A stretch of 64,000 nt of DNA from Phenylobacterium sp. GTDB lineage: Bacteria > Pseudomonadota > Alphaproteobacteria > Caulobacterales > Caulobacteraceae. The notes beneath the pieces are model-generated. The model saw only the letters and a program-made list of their open reading frames with translations, was not told the origin of the DNA and did no database searches. The DNA lies in the NCBI RefSeq assembly GCF_030651185.1, contig NZ_JAUSCJ010000031.1:1-64000 (forward strand). The letters are read 5' to 3'. Both the position numbers and the translations under genes were made by a program. Positions 44,442 through 53,700 of the stretch are shown here, piece by piece; within the stretch, counting starts at the first letter, position 1; each line of letters starts with the position of its first letter.

Positions 44442-45242
44442 TTAGGCCAGGTAGGTCGCAAGGTCGCAGCGCGCCACGTCCTCCAGAACCGCCTGGCGAA
44501 CCCCGTCCGGCAGATCGGGCGCGGCGCGGCGCGAGAGATCGCGGAACACGCCGTAGGTGTCCCCGTCGTCGCGGCTTGTGGAGCGCCGCAGGAAGGTCGC
44601 GGTCTGGTCGCTCATGCCCACGCCCAGGAAACCGAACAGCTCGCCGACCACGCCAAGCGGATCGGCGGTCAGGTCGCCATAGCGAAGGATACGGAACCGG
44701 TCGGGGTGTTTGGCCGCCAGGTCCCGGAAGATCAGGGCCGCCCGCTTCCAGCCCTCGTAACCGAAGAATTCCTCGATGCGCCCGGCGTTCTTGAGGCCCG
44801 CGTCGCGCCACTCCGCCCCGAAGTCCCAGGCCGGATCGAACTCGCGCGGCGCATGCCTCCAGGAGCTCAGCGCCTCCAGGGGATCGCGGATGATGCCGAC
44901 ACCCTTGAAGCGCGGGATCGCCATCAGGGTCGGCAGCAGGTGATGGTAGCGCGCCTCCTTGTAGACGAGCCGGGTGGCCGCTGACTTGGCGAAGGCCAGA
45001 TCCCCGTCGGCCTGCGTCCGGCCCCGCTGCAGGATGAAGTCGTCGTCGGTGGCCGCAATGTCCTTCAGGATCAGGTCCAGATCGTCCGCCGCGGTCGCTG
45101 CGTCGACGCGGGCCCGGAAGGCATGGGCGAAGAAGGGCTGGAATCGGAAGGCGACCTCCGGGGCGCTGTTGAAGATCTGTCCGATCCAGGTGGTGCCCGA
45201 ACGCGGCGCCCCGTGCAGGCCGATGACCGGCAGGTCGCTCAT
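44442..45242 (-). CDS. sulfotransferase family protein
   Basis: 266 aa. The PAPS 5'-phosphosulfate loop is GLHGAPRSGTTWIGQIFNSAPEVAFRFQPFFAHAF, and the 3'-phosphate region VGIIRDPLEALSSWRHA; ILRYGDLTADPLGVVGELFGFLGV is the usual C-terminal part. It would sulfate a glycan or lipid. Its ATG overlaps the WbqC gene's TGA (ATGA, 45239-45242). Confidence 0.9.
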   Translation of the reverse strand: MSDLPVIGLHGAPRSGTTWIGQIFNSAPEVAFRFQPFFAHAFRARVDAATAADDLDLILKDIAATDDDFILQRGRTQADGDLAFAKSAATRLVYKEARYHHLLPTLMAIPRFKGVGIIRDPLEALSSWRHAPREFDPAWDFGAEWRDAGLKNAGRIEEFFGYEGWKRAALIFRDLAAKHPDRFRILRYGDLTADPLGVVGELFGFLGVGMSDQTATFLRRSTSRDDGDTYGVFRDLSRRAAPDLPDGVRQAVLEDVARCDLATYLA

Positions 45243-45946
45243 GGCGCCACCAGGCTATGGGCGGCCACCTGCTGCGCCAGCTGGTCAGGCTCGCAGAACA
45301 TCAGCACATCGGCGATCGAGAGGTTGGCCACGAAGGGCGCGGCGAACTGGCGATAGGGCGGCGCCTGCGAGGCGATGAAGCTCAGCCTCACCCCCTGCTC
45401 GGCGAAAGCCTGCGCCTGATAGAGGTCCACCCCACCAGCAGCGTTGAGATAGTGGTCGGCGCCCAGGGTGCGGCAGATGTCGAGCACCGCGTCCTGGCCG
45501 GTCAACGCCGTGTCGCGGCCGATCGCCGAGGACCGCACGATCCTTGTACCGATACCCAAGGCGTCGCAGACGGTCCGGATGGCCGCCTCGTTGAAAAGCG
45601 CCACGTTGGGCTCGGGGGTCGCCAGGATCGCGTCCAGCAAGGGCTTCACCGCCGCGGCCCTGGGCGCCTTGCGGTAGGCGGCGTCCAGCTGGCCGGAGAG
45701 CTTCTTCAAGGCGGCGTCGCTGAGCTGATAGCGCGTGTCGCGGATCTGGGTCCGGACCTCTCCGGAATGCGCCACCGGCAGGGTCAGCCAGTGCGGGGCG
45801 CCGTTCAGCAGGATGCGGTTGCGGTTGATCCAGCCGCCGCGCATGTACTGGACGTCGTCATAGACCACGAAGACATCGGCCGCGGCGATGAGCTGGAAAT
45901 AGCCGATATAGGGCAGCAGGTAGGGCTGCATGATCGCCGCGATCAT
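45239..45946 (-). CDS. WbqC family protein
   Basis: 235 aa. IAAIMQPYLLPYIGYFQLIAAADVFVVYDDVQYMRGGWINRNRILLNGAPHWLTLPV is the diagnostic start; TLGADHYLNAAGGVDLY and VRLSFIASQAPPYRQFAAPFVANLSIADVLMF complete it. WbqC proteins occur in O-antigen loci and are thought to act as transferases on aminosugars, e.g. adding a glycine or related group. First gene of a four-gene operon (WbqC, sulfotransferase, DegT, PhyH). Confidence 0.92.
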   Translation of the reverse strand: MIAAIMQPYLLPYIGYFQLIAAADVFVVYDDVQYMRGGWINRNRILLNGAPHWLTLPVAHSGEVRTQIRDTRYQLSDAALKKLSGQLDAAYRKAPRAAAVKPLLDAILATPEPNVALFNEAAIRTVCDALGIGTRIVRSSAIGRDTALTGQDAVLDICRTLGADHYLNAAGGVDLYQAQAFAEQGVRLSFIASQAPPYRQFAAPFVANLSIADVLMFCEPDQLAQQVAAHSLVAP

Positions 45947-46017
45947 GGGCGACGCCTGGCCAGATGTCGCACCGCGGTTCTCAACCTTTTGCCTCGCCCG
46001 AGATCAGTGGATGATCC

Positions 46018-46058
46018 TAGAGCCGGATGGCTTCTCTCGACGCCTGAATCCGGCTCTA
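46018..46058. repeat. REP-type palindrome
   Basis: Perfect inverted repeat TAGAGCCGGAT/ATCCGGCTCTA (11-bp arms, 19-nt spacer) in the divergent gap before the GT41 gene. Same architecture as the element at 60247-60298 and as the TAGAGC...GCTCTA REP elements of alphaproteobacteria. Confidence 0.75.
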
Positions 46059-46130
46059 TAACTTTGAAATTAGATCACGATGCGGACTTAACCGCGATTT
46101 GCCCGCCGATGCATTCCCGCCGAGGACCTG

Positions 46131-47822
46131 ATGGACATTCCTGGCGACGAGCCTGACCTGGACGCCGAGATCGCCCGGGCGCAGTCGGACATTGCGGCGG
46201 GCCGGGTCATCGCGGCGGTCGATCGCCTGCAGACCCTGATCGAGGTCCCGATCTACGATCACCGGCTGCACTACGCCATGGCCGCGGCCCTGGGCGCGGT
46301 GGGCGACCCGGAGGGCCAGCAATCGTGGCTGCTGGACGCCCAGACCTTCCACGCCCTGCAGGCCATCAGCGAGCAGGCGGACATGGCCCGCTTCGTCTCC
46401 GAGCCCAACTACGCGCTGCAGATCGGCGAGCAGGCCTATTCGGACGGCAAGATGGGCCTGGCCTCGGCCGCCTTCGGCCAGGTGGCGCCCCTGCCGGGCG
46501 CGCCCTTCAATGTGATCATGCGCTGGGGCCTGTCCCTGCTGCACCAGGGTCGCATCCCGGAGGCCATCACCGCCTTCAACCTGGCGGCCGACACCTTCCA
46601 GAGCTCGATGGCCCACGAATTCCTGCTCTATGCCTGCTTCTTCGCGCAGGACGGGGTGCGCCTCCACGCCGCCGAGGCCAGGCGTTGGGCCCAGCTCTAC
46701 GCGCCGGCCCCGGCCGACCGTCCCTTCGCCAATCCCGACCTCGCCGGCCGCAAGCTGCGGATCGGCTATGTCGCCCCCACCCTGCTGCGCAGCCAGCTTC
46801 GCCAGTTCATCGTCCCGGTGCTGGAGCACCACGACCTGGCGAGCGTCGATGTCTTCATCTACTGCGCCGACCCCGCCACCGAGACCGGCATCCGGGCCAC
46901 GGCCGTCCGCGGCATCGGGGCGCTCAGCGACGTCGACGCCGCCAGCCTGATCGCGGGCGACGGCCTCGACGTGCTGGTGGACCTCTGGGGCCACACCTCC
47001 GGCGGGCGGCTCGGGGTCTTTGCGCTGAAGCCCGCCCCGGTCCAGGCCGCCTGGATCAACTATGTCCAGACCACCGGCCTGGCGGCTATCGACTATGTCC
47101 TGCACGCCGACGGCACCCAGGCGGCCGACGACGACGAGCTGTTCGTCGAAGAGATCTGGCGGCTCGGTCCGATCGCCGTCCCCTTCCGGCCGGGAGAACG
47201 CCTGGACCCGACGCCCACCCCCGCCCTGGCGAACGGCTATGTCACCTTCGCCAGCTTCAACCATCCCGCCCGGCTGAACGACGCCACGGTGGCCGCCTGG
47301 GCGGCGATCCTGAAGGGGCGGCCAGGCTCCAGGCTGCTGCTGAAGTATCGGTACTTCGTCGACCCGGTGCTGCAAGCCGCGGTGCTGGCCCGCTTCCTCG
47401 GCCAGGGCGTCACCGCCGAGCGGATCGTGTTCGAAGGCCACTCCACCGGTCCCGACTACCTGAAGAGCTTCGGCCGCATCGACCTGGCGCTCGACCCCTC
47501 CCCGGCCCCTGGCGGCACCACCTCCTCGGAGGCCGTGTCCAACGGCGTGCCGCTGCTGACCCTGCGCGGGCCCGACTTCTACAGCCGCATCGGCACCCTG
47601 CGCCTGGAGCCTCTGGGCCTGCATCAGCTGGTGGCCGAGAGCTGGGACGACTATGTCGCCAAGGCCCTGGACCTGACCGAAGACCTCGCCGCCCTCGACG
47701 CCCTGCGCGCCGAGATCCGGCCCCGCTTCGAGGCCTCGCCGCTCCGGGATGAGGCGGGGTTCACGGCCATCCTGGAGGTCGCCTTCCGCCAGATGTTCGA
47801 GCGCTGGAAGACCGGCGCCTAG
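46131..47822 (+). CDS. GT41 O-linked glycosyltransferase with TPR-like N-terminus (FlmG-like)
   Basis: 563 aa. The N-terminal ~190 residues are TPR-like helices (LHYAMAAALGAVGDPEG, FNVIMRWGLSLLHQGRIPEAITAFNLAADTF). The C-terminal SPINDLY/OGT catalytic part has LRIGYVAPTLLRSQLRQFIVPVLEHHD, DVLVDLWGHTSGGRLGVFALKPAPVQAAWINYVQTTGLAAIDYVLHA, YVTFASFNHPARLNDATVAAWAAIL, RIVFEGHSTGPDYLKSFGRIDLALDPSPAPGGTTSSEAVSNGVPLLTLRG. In Caulobacter a TPR-GT41 protein (FlmG) glycosylates flagellins; this may be its counterpart or act with the neighbouring glycan-modification operon. Confidence 0.87.
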   Translation: MDIPGDEPDLDAEIARAQSDIAAGRVIAAVDRLQTLIEVPIYDHRLHYAMAAALGAVGDPEGQQSWLLDAQTFHALQAISEQADMARFVSEPNYALQIGEQAYSDGKMGLASAAFGQVAPLPGAPFNVIMRWGLSLLHQGRIPEAITAFNLAADTFQSSMAHEFLLYACFFAQDGVRLHAAEARRWAQLYAPAPADRPFANPDLAGRKLRIGYVAPTLLRSQLRQFIVPVLEHHDLASVDVFIYCADPATETGIRATAVRGIGALSDVDAASLIAGDGLDVLVDLWGHTSGGRLGVFALKPAPVQAAWINYVQTTGLAAIDYVLHADGTQAADDDELFVEEIWRLGPIAVPFRPGERLDPTPTPALANGYVTFASFNHPARLNDATVAAWAAILKGRPGSRLLLKYRYFVDPVLQAAVLARFLGQGVTAERIVFEGHSTGPDYLKSFGRIDLALDPSPAPGGTTSSEAVSNGVPLLTLRGPDFYSRIGTLRLEPLGLHQLVAESWDDYVAKALDLTEDLAALDALRAEIRPRFEASPLRDEAGFTAILEVAFRQMFERWKTGA

Positions 47823-47973
47823 GCCGCGCACATGTCGGTCGTCGTGGAGGGAAGACGAGGGCCTCTGGCGCTGCGGAGGCGGTCGTTGGCGGGGTAGAAA
47901 CCTTGTCGGCGAAGGCGGCGCGCGCGCGCCGACATTGACCAACAAGTGACCGTCTAGGTCCCACCAGGTGGCC

Positions 47974-48687
47974 CTACCGGTCGATGGTCTCGGCGAAGAG
48001 GGCCAGCATTTCCCGCCACGACCGGCGGTCGGCGCCGGCGTCGTAGAGGATGCCGGGCATGCGGGCGCCGTCGGCCTCCGGGTTGGTGAAGCTGTGGGCG
48101 ACGCCGCCGTAGAGGTGCATCTGCCAGTCGACCTTGGCGGCGCTCATCTCGGCCTCGAAGGCCACGCGCTGCTCGGGGGGGATGAGGGGGTCGGCCGTGC
48201 CGATCAGGGTCAGGACCTTGCCCTTGATGTTGGCGGCGTCCTGCGGACGGGCCGTGCCCAGGCCCGAGTGGAAGCCCACCACCGCGGCAAGGGCGGCGCC
48301 GGAACGCGCCAGCTCCAGCACCGTCGTGCCGCCGAAGCAGTAGCCGATGCCGGCGACGCGGTTAGGGTCGACGCCGGGCTGCGAAGTCAGGACGGCGAGC
48401 GCCGCCGTGGCCCGGGCGCGGATGCCGCTGGGATCGGCCAGCCAGGCGCCGATGCGACCCCGGGCCACGTCCATCTCCACCGCCTGGCCGCCGCCGTGAT
48501 AGTCGAGGGCGAAGGCGTTGTAGCCGAGGTCCGCCAGCCGGCCAGCGATCGTATAGGTGTGGTCCGACAGGCCGGGGCCCTCGTGGGCCACCAGCACGGT
48601 GCCGCCATTGGCCTTGCCGTCCGGGGCGAACAAACGCCCGACCAGGGTCACGCCGTCGGCGGTGTATTCGATGTCCTGGGTGGGCAC
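47974..48687 (-). CDS. dienelactone hydrolase family protein
   Basis: 237 aa alpha/beta hydrolase. IEYTADGVTLVGRLFAPDG, GGTVLVAHEGPGLSDHTYTIAGRLADLGYNAFALDYHGGG, nucleophile Cys in VAGIGYCFGGTTVLELARSG, Asp in LTLIGTADPLIPPEQR, and His in LYGGVAHSFTNPEADG form the DLH triad. GTG at 48687 is preceded by AGGAGG at 7-nt spacing, which decides the start over the 48720 alternative. Substrate unknown. The 151 bp to the GT41 gene hold nothing I can name. Confidence 0.92.
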   Translation of the reverse strand: MPTQDIEYTADGVTLVGRLFAPDGKANGGTVLVAHEGPGLSDHTYTIAGRLADLGYNAFALDYHGGGQAVEMDVARGRIGAWLADPSGIRARATAALAVLTSQPGVDPNRVAGIGYCFGGTTVLELARSGAALAAVVGFHSGLGTARPQDAANIKGKVLTLIGTADPLIPPEQRVAFEAEMSAAKVDWQMHLYGGVAHSFTNPEADGARMPGILYDAGADRRSWREMLALFAETIDR

Positions 48688-48818
48688 GGGCGATCCTCCT
48701 GTTGGCGCGAGCCTGTCCATTAAACGGTCGCCTTACAACCGTGAGCCGCGCGCGTGGGATTGGCCCTTGCTGGCGGCGGCGCGGCCGCGCTTGTTGGCGG
48801 GGCAACCGGATAGACCCC

Positions 48819-50114
48819 ATGCCGCCCAGCCGCCGCCAAGTCCTCGCCGTCGCCGGCGCCCCTGCCCTGCTCGCCGCCGCGCCCGCGATGGCCGCGGCCA
48901 AGCCGGAGCCCGTGACCCTGCGTCCGAATTCGATCCCGGTGGCCGACCTGCCCAAGCAGTTCGACGTGGAGCCCGGCTACCACAATCTGGAGAACGGCTA
49001 CTGGAGCCTGATGCCCCGGGTGGTGGCCCAGGCCTTCGACGCCCACAACGCCCATGTGAACCGCGCCAACGCCATCTGGGCGCGCAACGTGTTGCCGGGC
49101 GGCGTGGGCGCGGCGGCGGCGCAGCGGGAGGCCTCGGCCGCCATCGCCCGGCAGGTGGGCTGCCAAGCCGACGAGATCGCCGTCACCCGCAGCGGGGCTG
49201 ACGCCCTGCAGATGCTGATCGTGAACTATCGCGCCCTGAAGCCCGGCGACGCGGTGATCCACTGCGACCTCGACTACGACGCCATGATCGCCGCCATGTC
49301 GTGGCTGGGCGCCCACCGGGGCGCCCGGGTGGTGCGGTTCGCCATGCCGGAGCCGGCCACCACCGCCAACATCCTGGCCGCCTATGAGGCGGTGCTGAAG
49401 GCCAATCCCGACGCCAAGCTGCTGCTGGTGACCCAGGTTTCCAACCGCACCGGCCTCGTCACCCCGGTCAAGGAGATCGTCGCCATGGCCCGCGCCCGGG
49501 GCGTGGACACCATCGTCGACGCCGCCCACGGGATCGCCTGCCTCGATTTCCAGTTGGCCGACCTGGGCGCCGATTTCGTCGGCTGGTCGGTGCACAAATG
49601 GACCTCGGCGCCGCTGGGCACCGGGGCGATGTACATCGACAAGAGCCGGCTGGCCGACATCGACATCGCCTATGGCCACCACGGTCTCGCAGCCGACGAC
49701 ATCAACGCCCGCGCCCCGTCCGGCACCGTCAACTTCGCCGCCCTGCTGACCATTCCCACGGCGGTGGACTTCCATTTCGCCGTCGGCGCGGCCGCCAAGG
49801 AGACGCACCTGCGGGGCCTGCGCGACCGCTGGGTCAACGCCGTGCGCGACGTGGCCAACGTCGAGATCTGCGTCCCCGACGACCCGGCGCGCTACTGCGC
49901 CATCACCAGCTTCCGCCTGAAGGGCATGACCACCGCCGCCGCCGCCCAGCGCGTGCAGAAGCGCCTGTTCGACAAATACCGCGTCCACACCATCTGGCGG
50001 GCGGGGGTCGAGAAAGGGCCGGTGATCCGCGTCACGCCGGGCCTCTACACCACGAACGCCGATGTCGACGCCCTGGCGGCCGCCCTGCGGGCCGAGCAGG
50101 CGATGTTGCTCTGA
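48819..50114 (+). CDS. Tat-exported class V aminotransferase (isopenicillin-N epimerase-like)
   Basis: 431 aa. The start MPPSRRQVLAVAGAPALLAAAPAMAAA is a twin-arginine signal with an AMA cleavage site. The mature part is a fold-type I PLP enzyme: YHNLENGYWSLMPRVV, VTRSGADALQMLIVNYRALKPGD, TIVDAAHGIACLDFQLADLGADFVGWSVHKWTSAPLGTGAMYI with the PLP lysine. Export of a PLP-folded enzyme by Tat makes sense because the cofactor is inserted in the cytoplasm. Its periplasmic substrate is unknown. Confidence 0.88.
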   Translation: MPPSRRQVLAVAGAPALLAAAPAMAAAKPEPVTLRPNSIPVADLPKQFDVEPGYHNLENGYWSLMPRVVAQAFDAHNAHVNRANAIWARNVLPGGVGAAAAQREASAAIARQVGCQADEIAVTRSGADALQMLIVNYRALKPGDAVIHCDLDYDAMIAAMSWLGAHRGARVVRFAMPEPATTANILAAYEAVLKANPDAKLLLVTQVSNRTGLVTPVKEIVAMARARGVDTIVDAAHGIACLDFQLADLGADFVGWSVHKWTSAPLGTGAMYIDKSRLADIDIAYGHHGLAADDINARAPSGTVNFAALLTIPTAVDFHFAVGAAAKETHLRGLRDRWVNAVRDVANVEICVPDDPARYCAITSFRLKGMTTAAAAQRVQKRLFDKYRVHTIWRAGVEKGPVIRVTPGLYTTNADVDALAAALRAEQAMLL

Positions 50115-50305
50115 GCTAGGGCATGTCCTCTCGAGTTCGGGCAGGGTCAGCCTTCGGGGCCGAAGCCAAGGCCGGCTTTCGACCGATTGTGTTGAAAAAG
50201 GCGGTCGCTGGATCAGGCCACCTTCTCCAACGGCGGCTTCCAGACGTCTGGGCGTGCTTGAGCGCCGGACCTATCTCAGCTCAGCCAGTCCCACCCAGAG
50301 CCGGG

Positions 50306-50769
50306 TCAGGAGTCGAGAACTGTGCCCGCTTTCGGCTTGAGACCGGTAGGCACGCCCCAGAGGTCAGGGGCGCCTGGGACGGGAGCGCCCTGCGCAGGGT
50401 TGGGCTTCGATCTGACGACCAGGCGAGCCACGCGATTGAGGAACAGCCGGTCCTGGAATGGCTTTGAGAGGTAGTCCCGAGCGCCCAGGGCGACCGCCGG
50501 ATATCGTCAGGCTGGTTGCGGGCGGTCAGCATCATGGTGGGAAGGGACTTCAACCTTCCCTGACCGCGGAGTGATCGAGAACACCAAATCCATCCAACTC
50601 AGGCATGCTGATGTCCAGGACCATCGCCGCGAGACGCATCTGCGAATTGCGCTCCAGGGCGTCGCGGCCGTTTCTCGCATAGCAGGCGTGATAGCCCGCC
50701 AGTTCGCCGCGTGGTGAGGAGTTCGACCATCATCGGATCCTCGTCCACCACCAACACGCTAGCTCGCAT
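50306..50769 (-). pseudogene. CheY-like response regulator, frameshifted
   Basis: The start ATG (50769) overlaps the stop of the hybrid kinase. In three successive frames the sequence reads RASVLVVDEDPMMVELLTT, then LAGYHACYARNGRDALE...MVLDISMPELDGFGVLD, then LKSLPTMMLTARNQPDDIRR, and finally AVALGARDYLSKPFQDRLF. That is a full receiver domain: acidic pair, phospho-Asp in VLDIS, Thr in LTAR and Lys in SKPF. At least three indels break it. A stop in the last frame lies at 50306-50308. The order after the kinase suggests it was once its cognate regulator. Confidence 0.8.
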
Positions 50770-53700
50770 CGAGTGAAAGGGCGCGGTCGACGGGCTCCCT
50801 GGATGTCTCGAAAGAGGCGAGCCCCCGCTGAAGGGCGTCGAATAATTCCGTGGCCCCGATCGGCTTGCGAACCAATCCGTCAAAGCCGTGGTCAGGACCA
50901 AGCCGCGCCAGATCGTCATCGGCCGTAAAAGCCAGGATCGGAATATTCTGGTTGGGTCCGTCGGTCTGACGGATGCGGGCCAAGGTCTCGGGACCGCTCA
51001 TGCCGGGCATGCGGAGATCGAGCAGGATAATGTCGACGGGGGTGATTGAAGCCGCCTCGATGGCGCTTGGCCCGTCAGCCGCCTCCAGCACCTCGACGCC
51101 AAGTCGGCTCACCAAGGCGTTGACGAGCTCCCGGTTGACCGCATTGTCGTCCACCACCAGAACGCGAAGCCCCTCCGCCGCCTCCGCCGCGTTGGTCTCC
51201 GCAACGCAGGGCTCCACGATCGCGGCTTCCGGCGCAGCGATCTTGAAGTGGAACGTCGAGCCCTGACCAGGCCTGCTGTCGACGCCGATCTCACCGCCCA
51301 TCGCCTCGATCAGACCCTTGCAGATCGCTAATCCGAGGCCGGTGCCGCCGTGCTGGCGTGTCGATGAGCCGTCCACCTGCGAGAACCGTTTGAACAGGCG
51401 CTCACATTGCTCGTCGCTCATTCCTGCGCCGGTGTCCTCTACGGCGACGGCAAGCTGCTCACTGGCCTGATCATAGGTCGCAACCAGACGCACGCCGCCC
51501 GTGCTGGTGAACTTGACGGCGTTGCCGATCAGGTTGAGCAGCACCTGCCGAATCCGATCGGGATCCAGTCGCACCGTGTCGGGTAGGCCATCGGCGGAGA
51601 AGCTCAGGCTCAACCCCTTCGAATTGGCCAGCGGCGAGAACATCGTCAGGGCGTCGTGCAGGACGCCGCGAGGTGAAACAGGACGAGGCTTGATCTCGGT
51701 GTGACCGGCCTCGAGCTTCGAGAAGTCGAGTACGTCGTTGACGATGGACAGCAAAGCGTCGCTTGCCGTTGCGACCCGGCCGAGTTGCGCGCTGGCCTCG
51801 GGGGCGAGATCCTTGCGTGCGGTGAGCAGGCGCGTGAATCCCAGAATGGCGGTGAGTGGGGTGCGGATCTCGTGGCTCATGTTCGCCATGAAGTCCGACT
51901 TGATCCGGGCTGCGCCCTCAGCCGCGTCGCGCGCCGACAGCAGGTCGGCCTCGATCTGGCGTTGCGCGCTGACGTCGCGGATCACATCTAGAATTTCTGA
52001 AGGTTTGCCCTCTGCGTCACGCACGAGGGTGGGATTGCATTCGAGCCAGATCCACTCCCCGTCCTTGCGCTGGAAGCGGTATGAAAGCCGCCCAGAACAA
52101 ATTTCACCCGATATGACTCGCCTTACGTGGGCAAGGCTCGGCTCCAGGTCGTCGGGGTGAATCTGCTGCAGGAATGCAGGCTTGTGCTGGCTTAACTCCT
52201 GCGCCGTGAAGCCTGTGACCTGCGTGATTGACGGTGAGGCGTAAAGAAGCCGACCCGACAGGCTGCTCCGTGAAATGATGTCGGTGGCGTACTCGCCGAT
52301 CACGCTGTGGCGCATCTCGCTTTCCGCAAGGGCGGACTCCACAGTCTTGCGCTTAGTAACGTCGCGCAACGTGTCCTGGAACTCGATCAGGCGCCCCGTG
52401 TCTGCGTCATAGATTGCGCGCGCGTGCGCCTCCATCCAGATCGTGGCGCCGTCTTTCCGGATCGCGCGGTAGCCGTATTGCAGCGGGGGGGCGTCCGGAC
52501 CGGCGGCAAGATAGGCTGTGAAGGCCTTGCGAACCTGGCGCGCGTCGTCCTGGTGGATGAGTTCAGTCGCCGCACGGCCGAGCAGTTCCTCCGGCGTATA
52601 GCCCAGCACCTTTTCGATAGCCGGAGACAGGAAGGTGAACTTCTCGTCGACGCCATAGCAGGCGATGATGTCAGAAGCTCGGGTGGCCATGAGCCGGTAG
52701 CGCGCCTCGCTGGCCGCCAGAGCTATTTCCATTTCCATGCGGTCGGTGATGTCGCGCATGACGCTGACCACCTCGACGGCGCGGCCGTTCACGTCCCGGA
52801 TGACGGTCGGACTGGTCTCCATCCAGGTCCACCCACCGTCCTTGCGGCGGACACGATAGCGATAGTCGGCGCCCTCGGGGTCCGGCAGGCCGGCGAGCCG
52901 GGCCGCGGTCACCATCTGCACGCTCGGCAAGTCGTCAGGGTGCACCAATTCCGCCGCCCGGAGGCCGATCAGGTCGTCGGGCTGGTAGCCGTAGCGGGCG
53001 CAATTTGGCGAGACCCATAGAATTCCCCGACCCGGCTCGACGCGGAAAATGAGGTCGGCAGCGTGGTCCGTGAGAAATTGAAGCCGGGCCTCATTCTGCC
53101 GCAGGCGTTGATCCGCAAGCTTGAGGTCGGTGACGTCCACAAAGGTCCCGAAGAGCGCGGCGACGGACCCGTCGGCATTCATCGCCGGGGCGCCCCGAGC
53201 AGACACCAGGCGCTCACGACCGTCAGGTCGCAGGATGCGGGCTTGCAGAGCATAGGACTCGCCCGTCGCGACGGCGCGTTCCACCAGCGCCGCCAGCTTC
53301 GCCGCGTCTTCGGGAGCATAGAGGGCCAGGACGCCCTCGAGACCTGGAGGCGGCTCGGCTGGATCGCAGCCGTGAATCTCATAGAGGGCGCGAGACCAGG
53401 TCGTGACGTCGGAAGCGGCGTCCCACGACCAGTGGCCAACGCCGGCCATCTCCTCGGCTTGGTTCAGCAACTGCTGCTGGTTGCTCCGTTCACGCTCCAG
53501 CCGCTGAAACGTGGAGATGTCCCGCCGCATCAGGAGAGCTTGAGTGACAGAGGCGGCCATGGCCTCAAGCTGAGCACGGGCGGCCTGGCTGAAGCTCCGC
53601 CTCGGCGCGAAATCAATCACGCACAGTGTGCCGAGGCGATGGCCGTCCGGCAGGATCAACGGGGCGCCGGCATAGAATCGTATGGACGGCGCGCCGGTGA

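Noticed and set aside
47915..47935. GGCGCGCGCGCGCC palindrome as a terminator
   Set aside because: Simple alternating GC run without a loop or U tract; common in GC-rich DNA.
46056..47945. Very long open frame on the minus strand (about 629 codons) opposite the GT41 gene
   Set aside because: It is the antisense shadow of a GC-rich gene; its translation is Gly/Arg/Gln/His-rich low-complexity with no family, while the plus frame is a clear GT41 protein.
52482..52490. G7 run in the hybrid kinase as a phase-variation tract
   Set aside because: Seven G in a GC-rich gene is within chance expectation and the gene is not of the surface-structure type.
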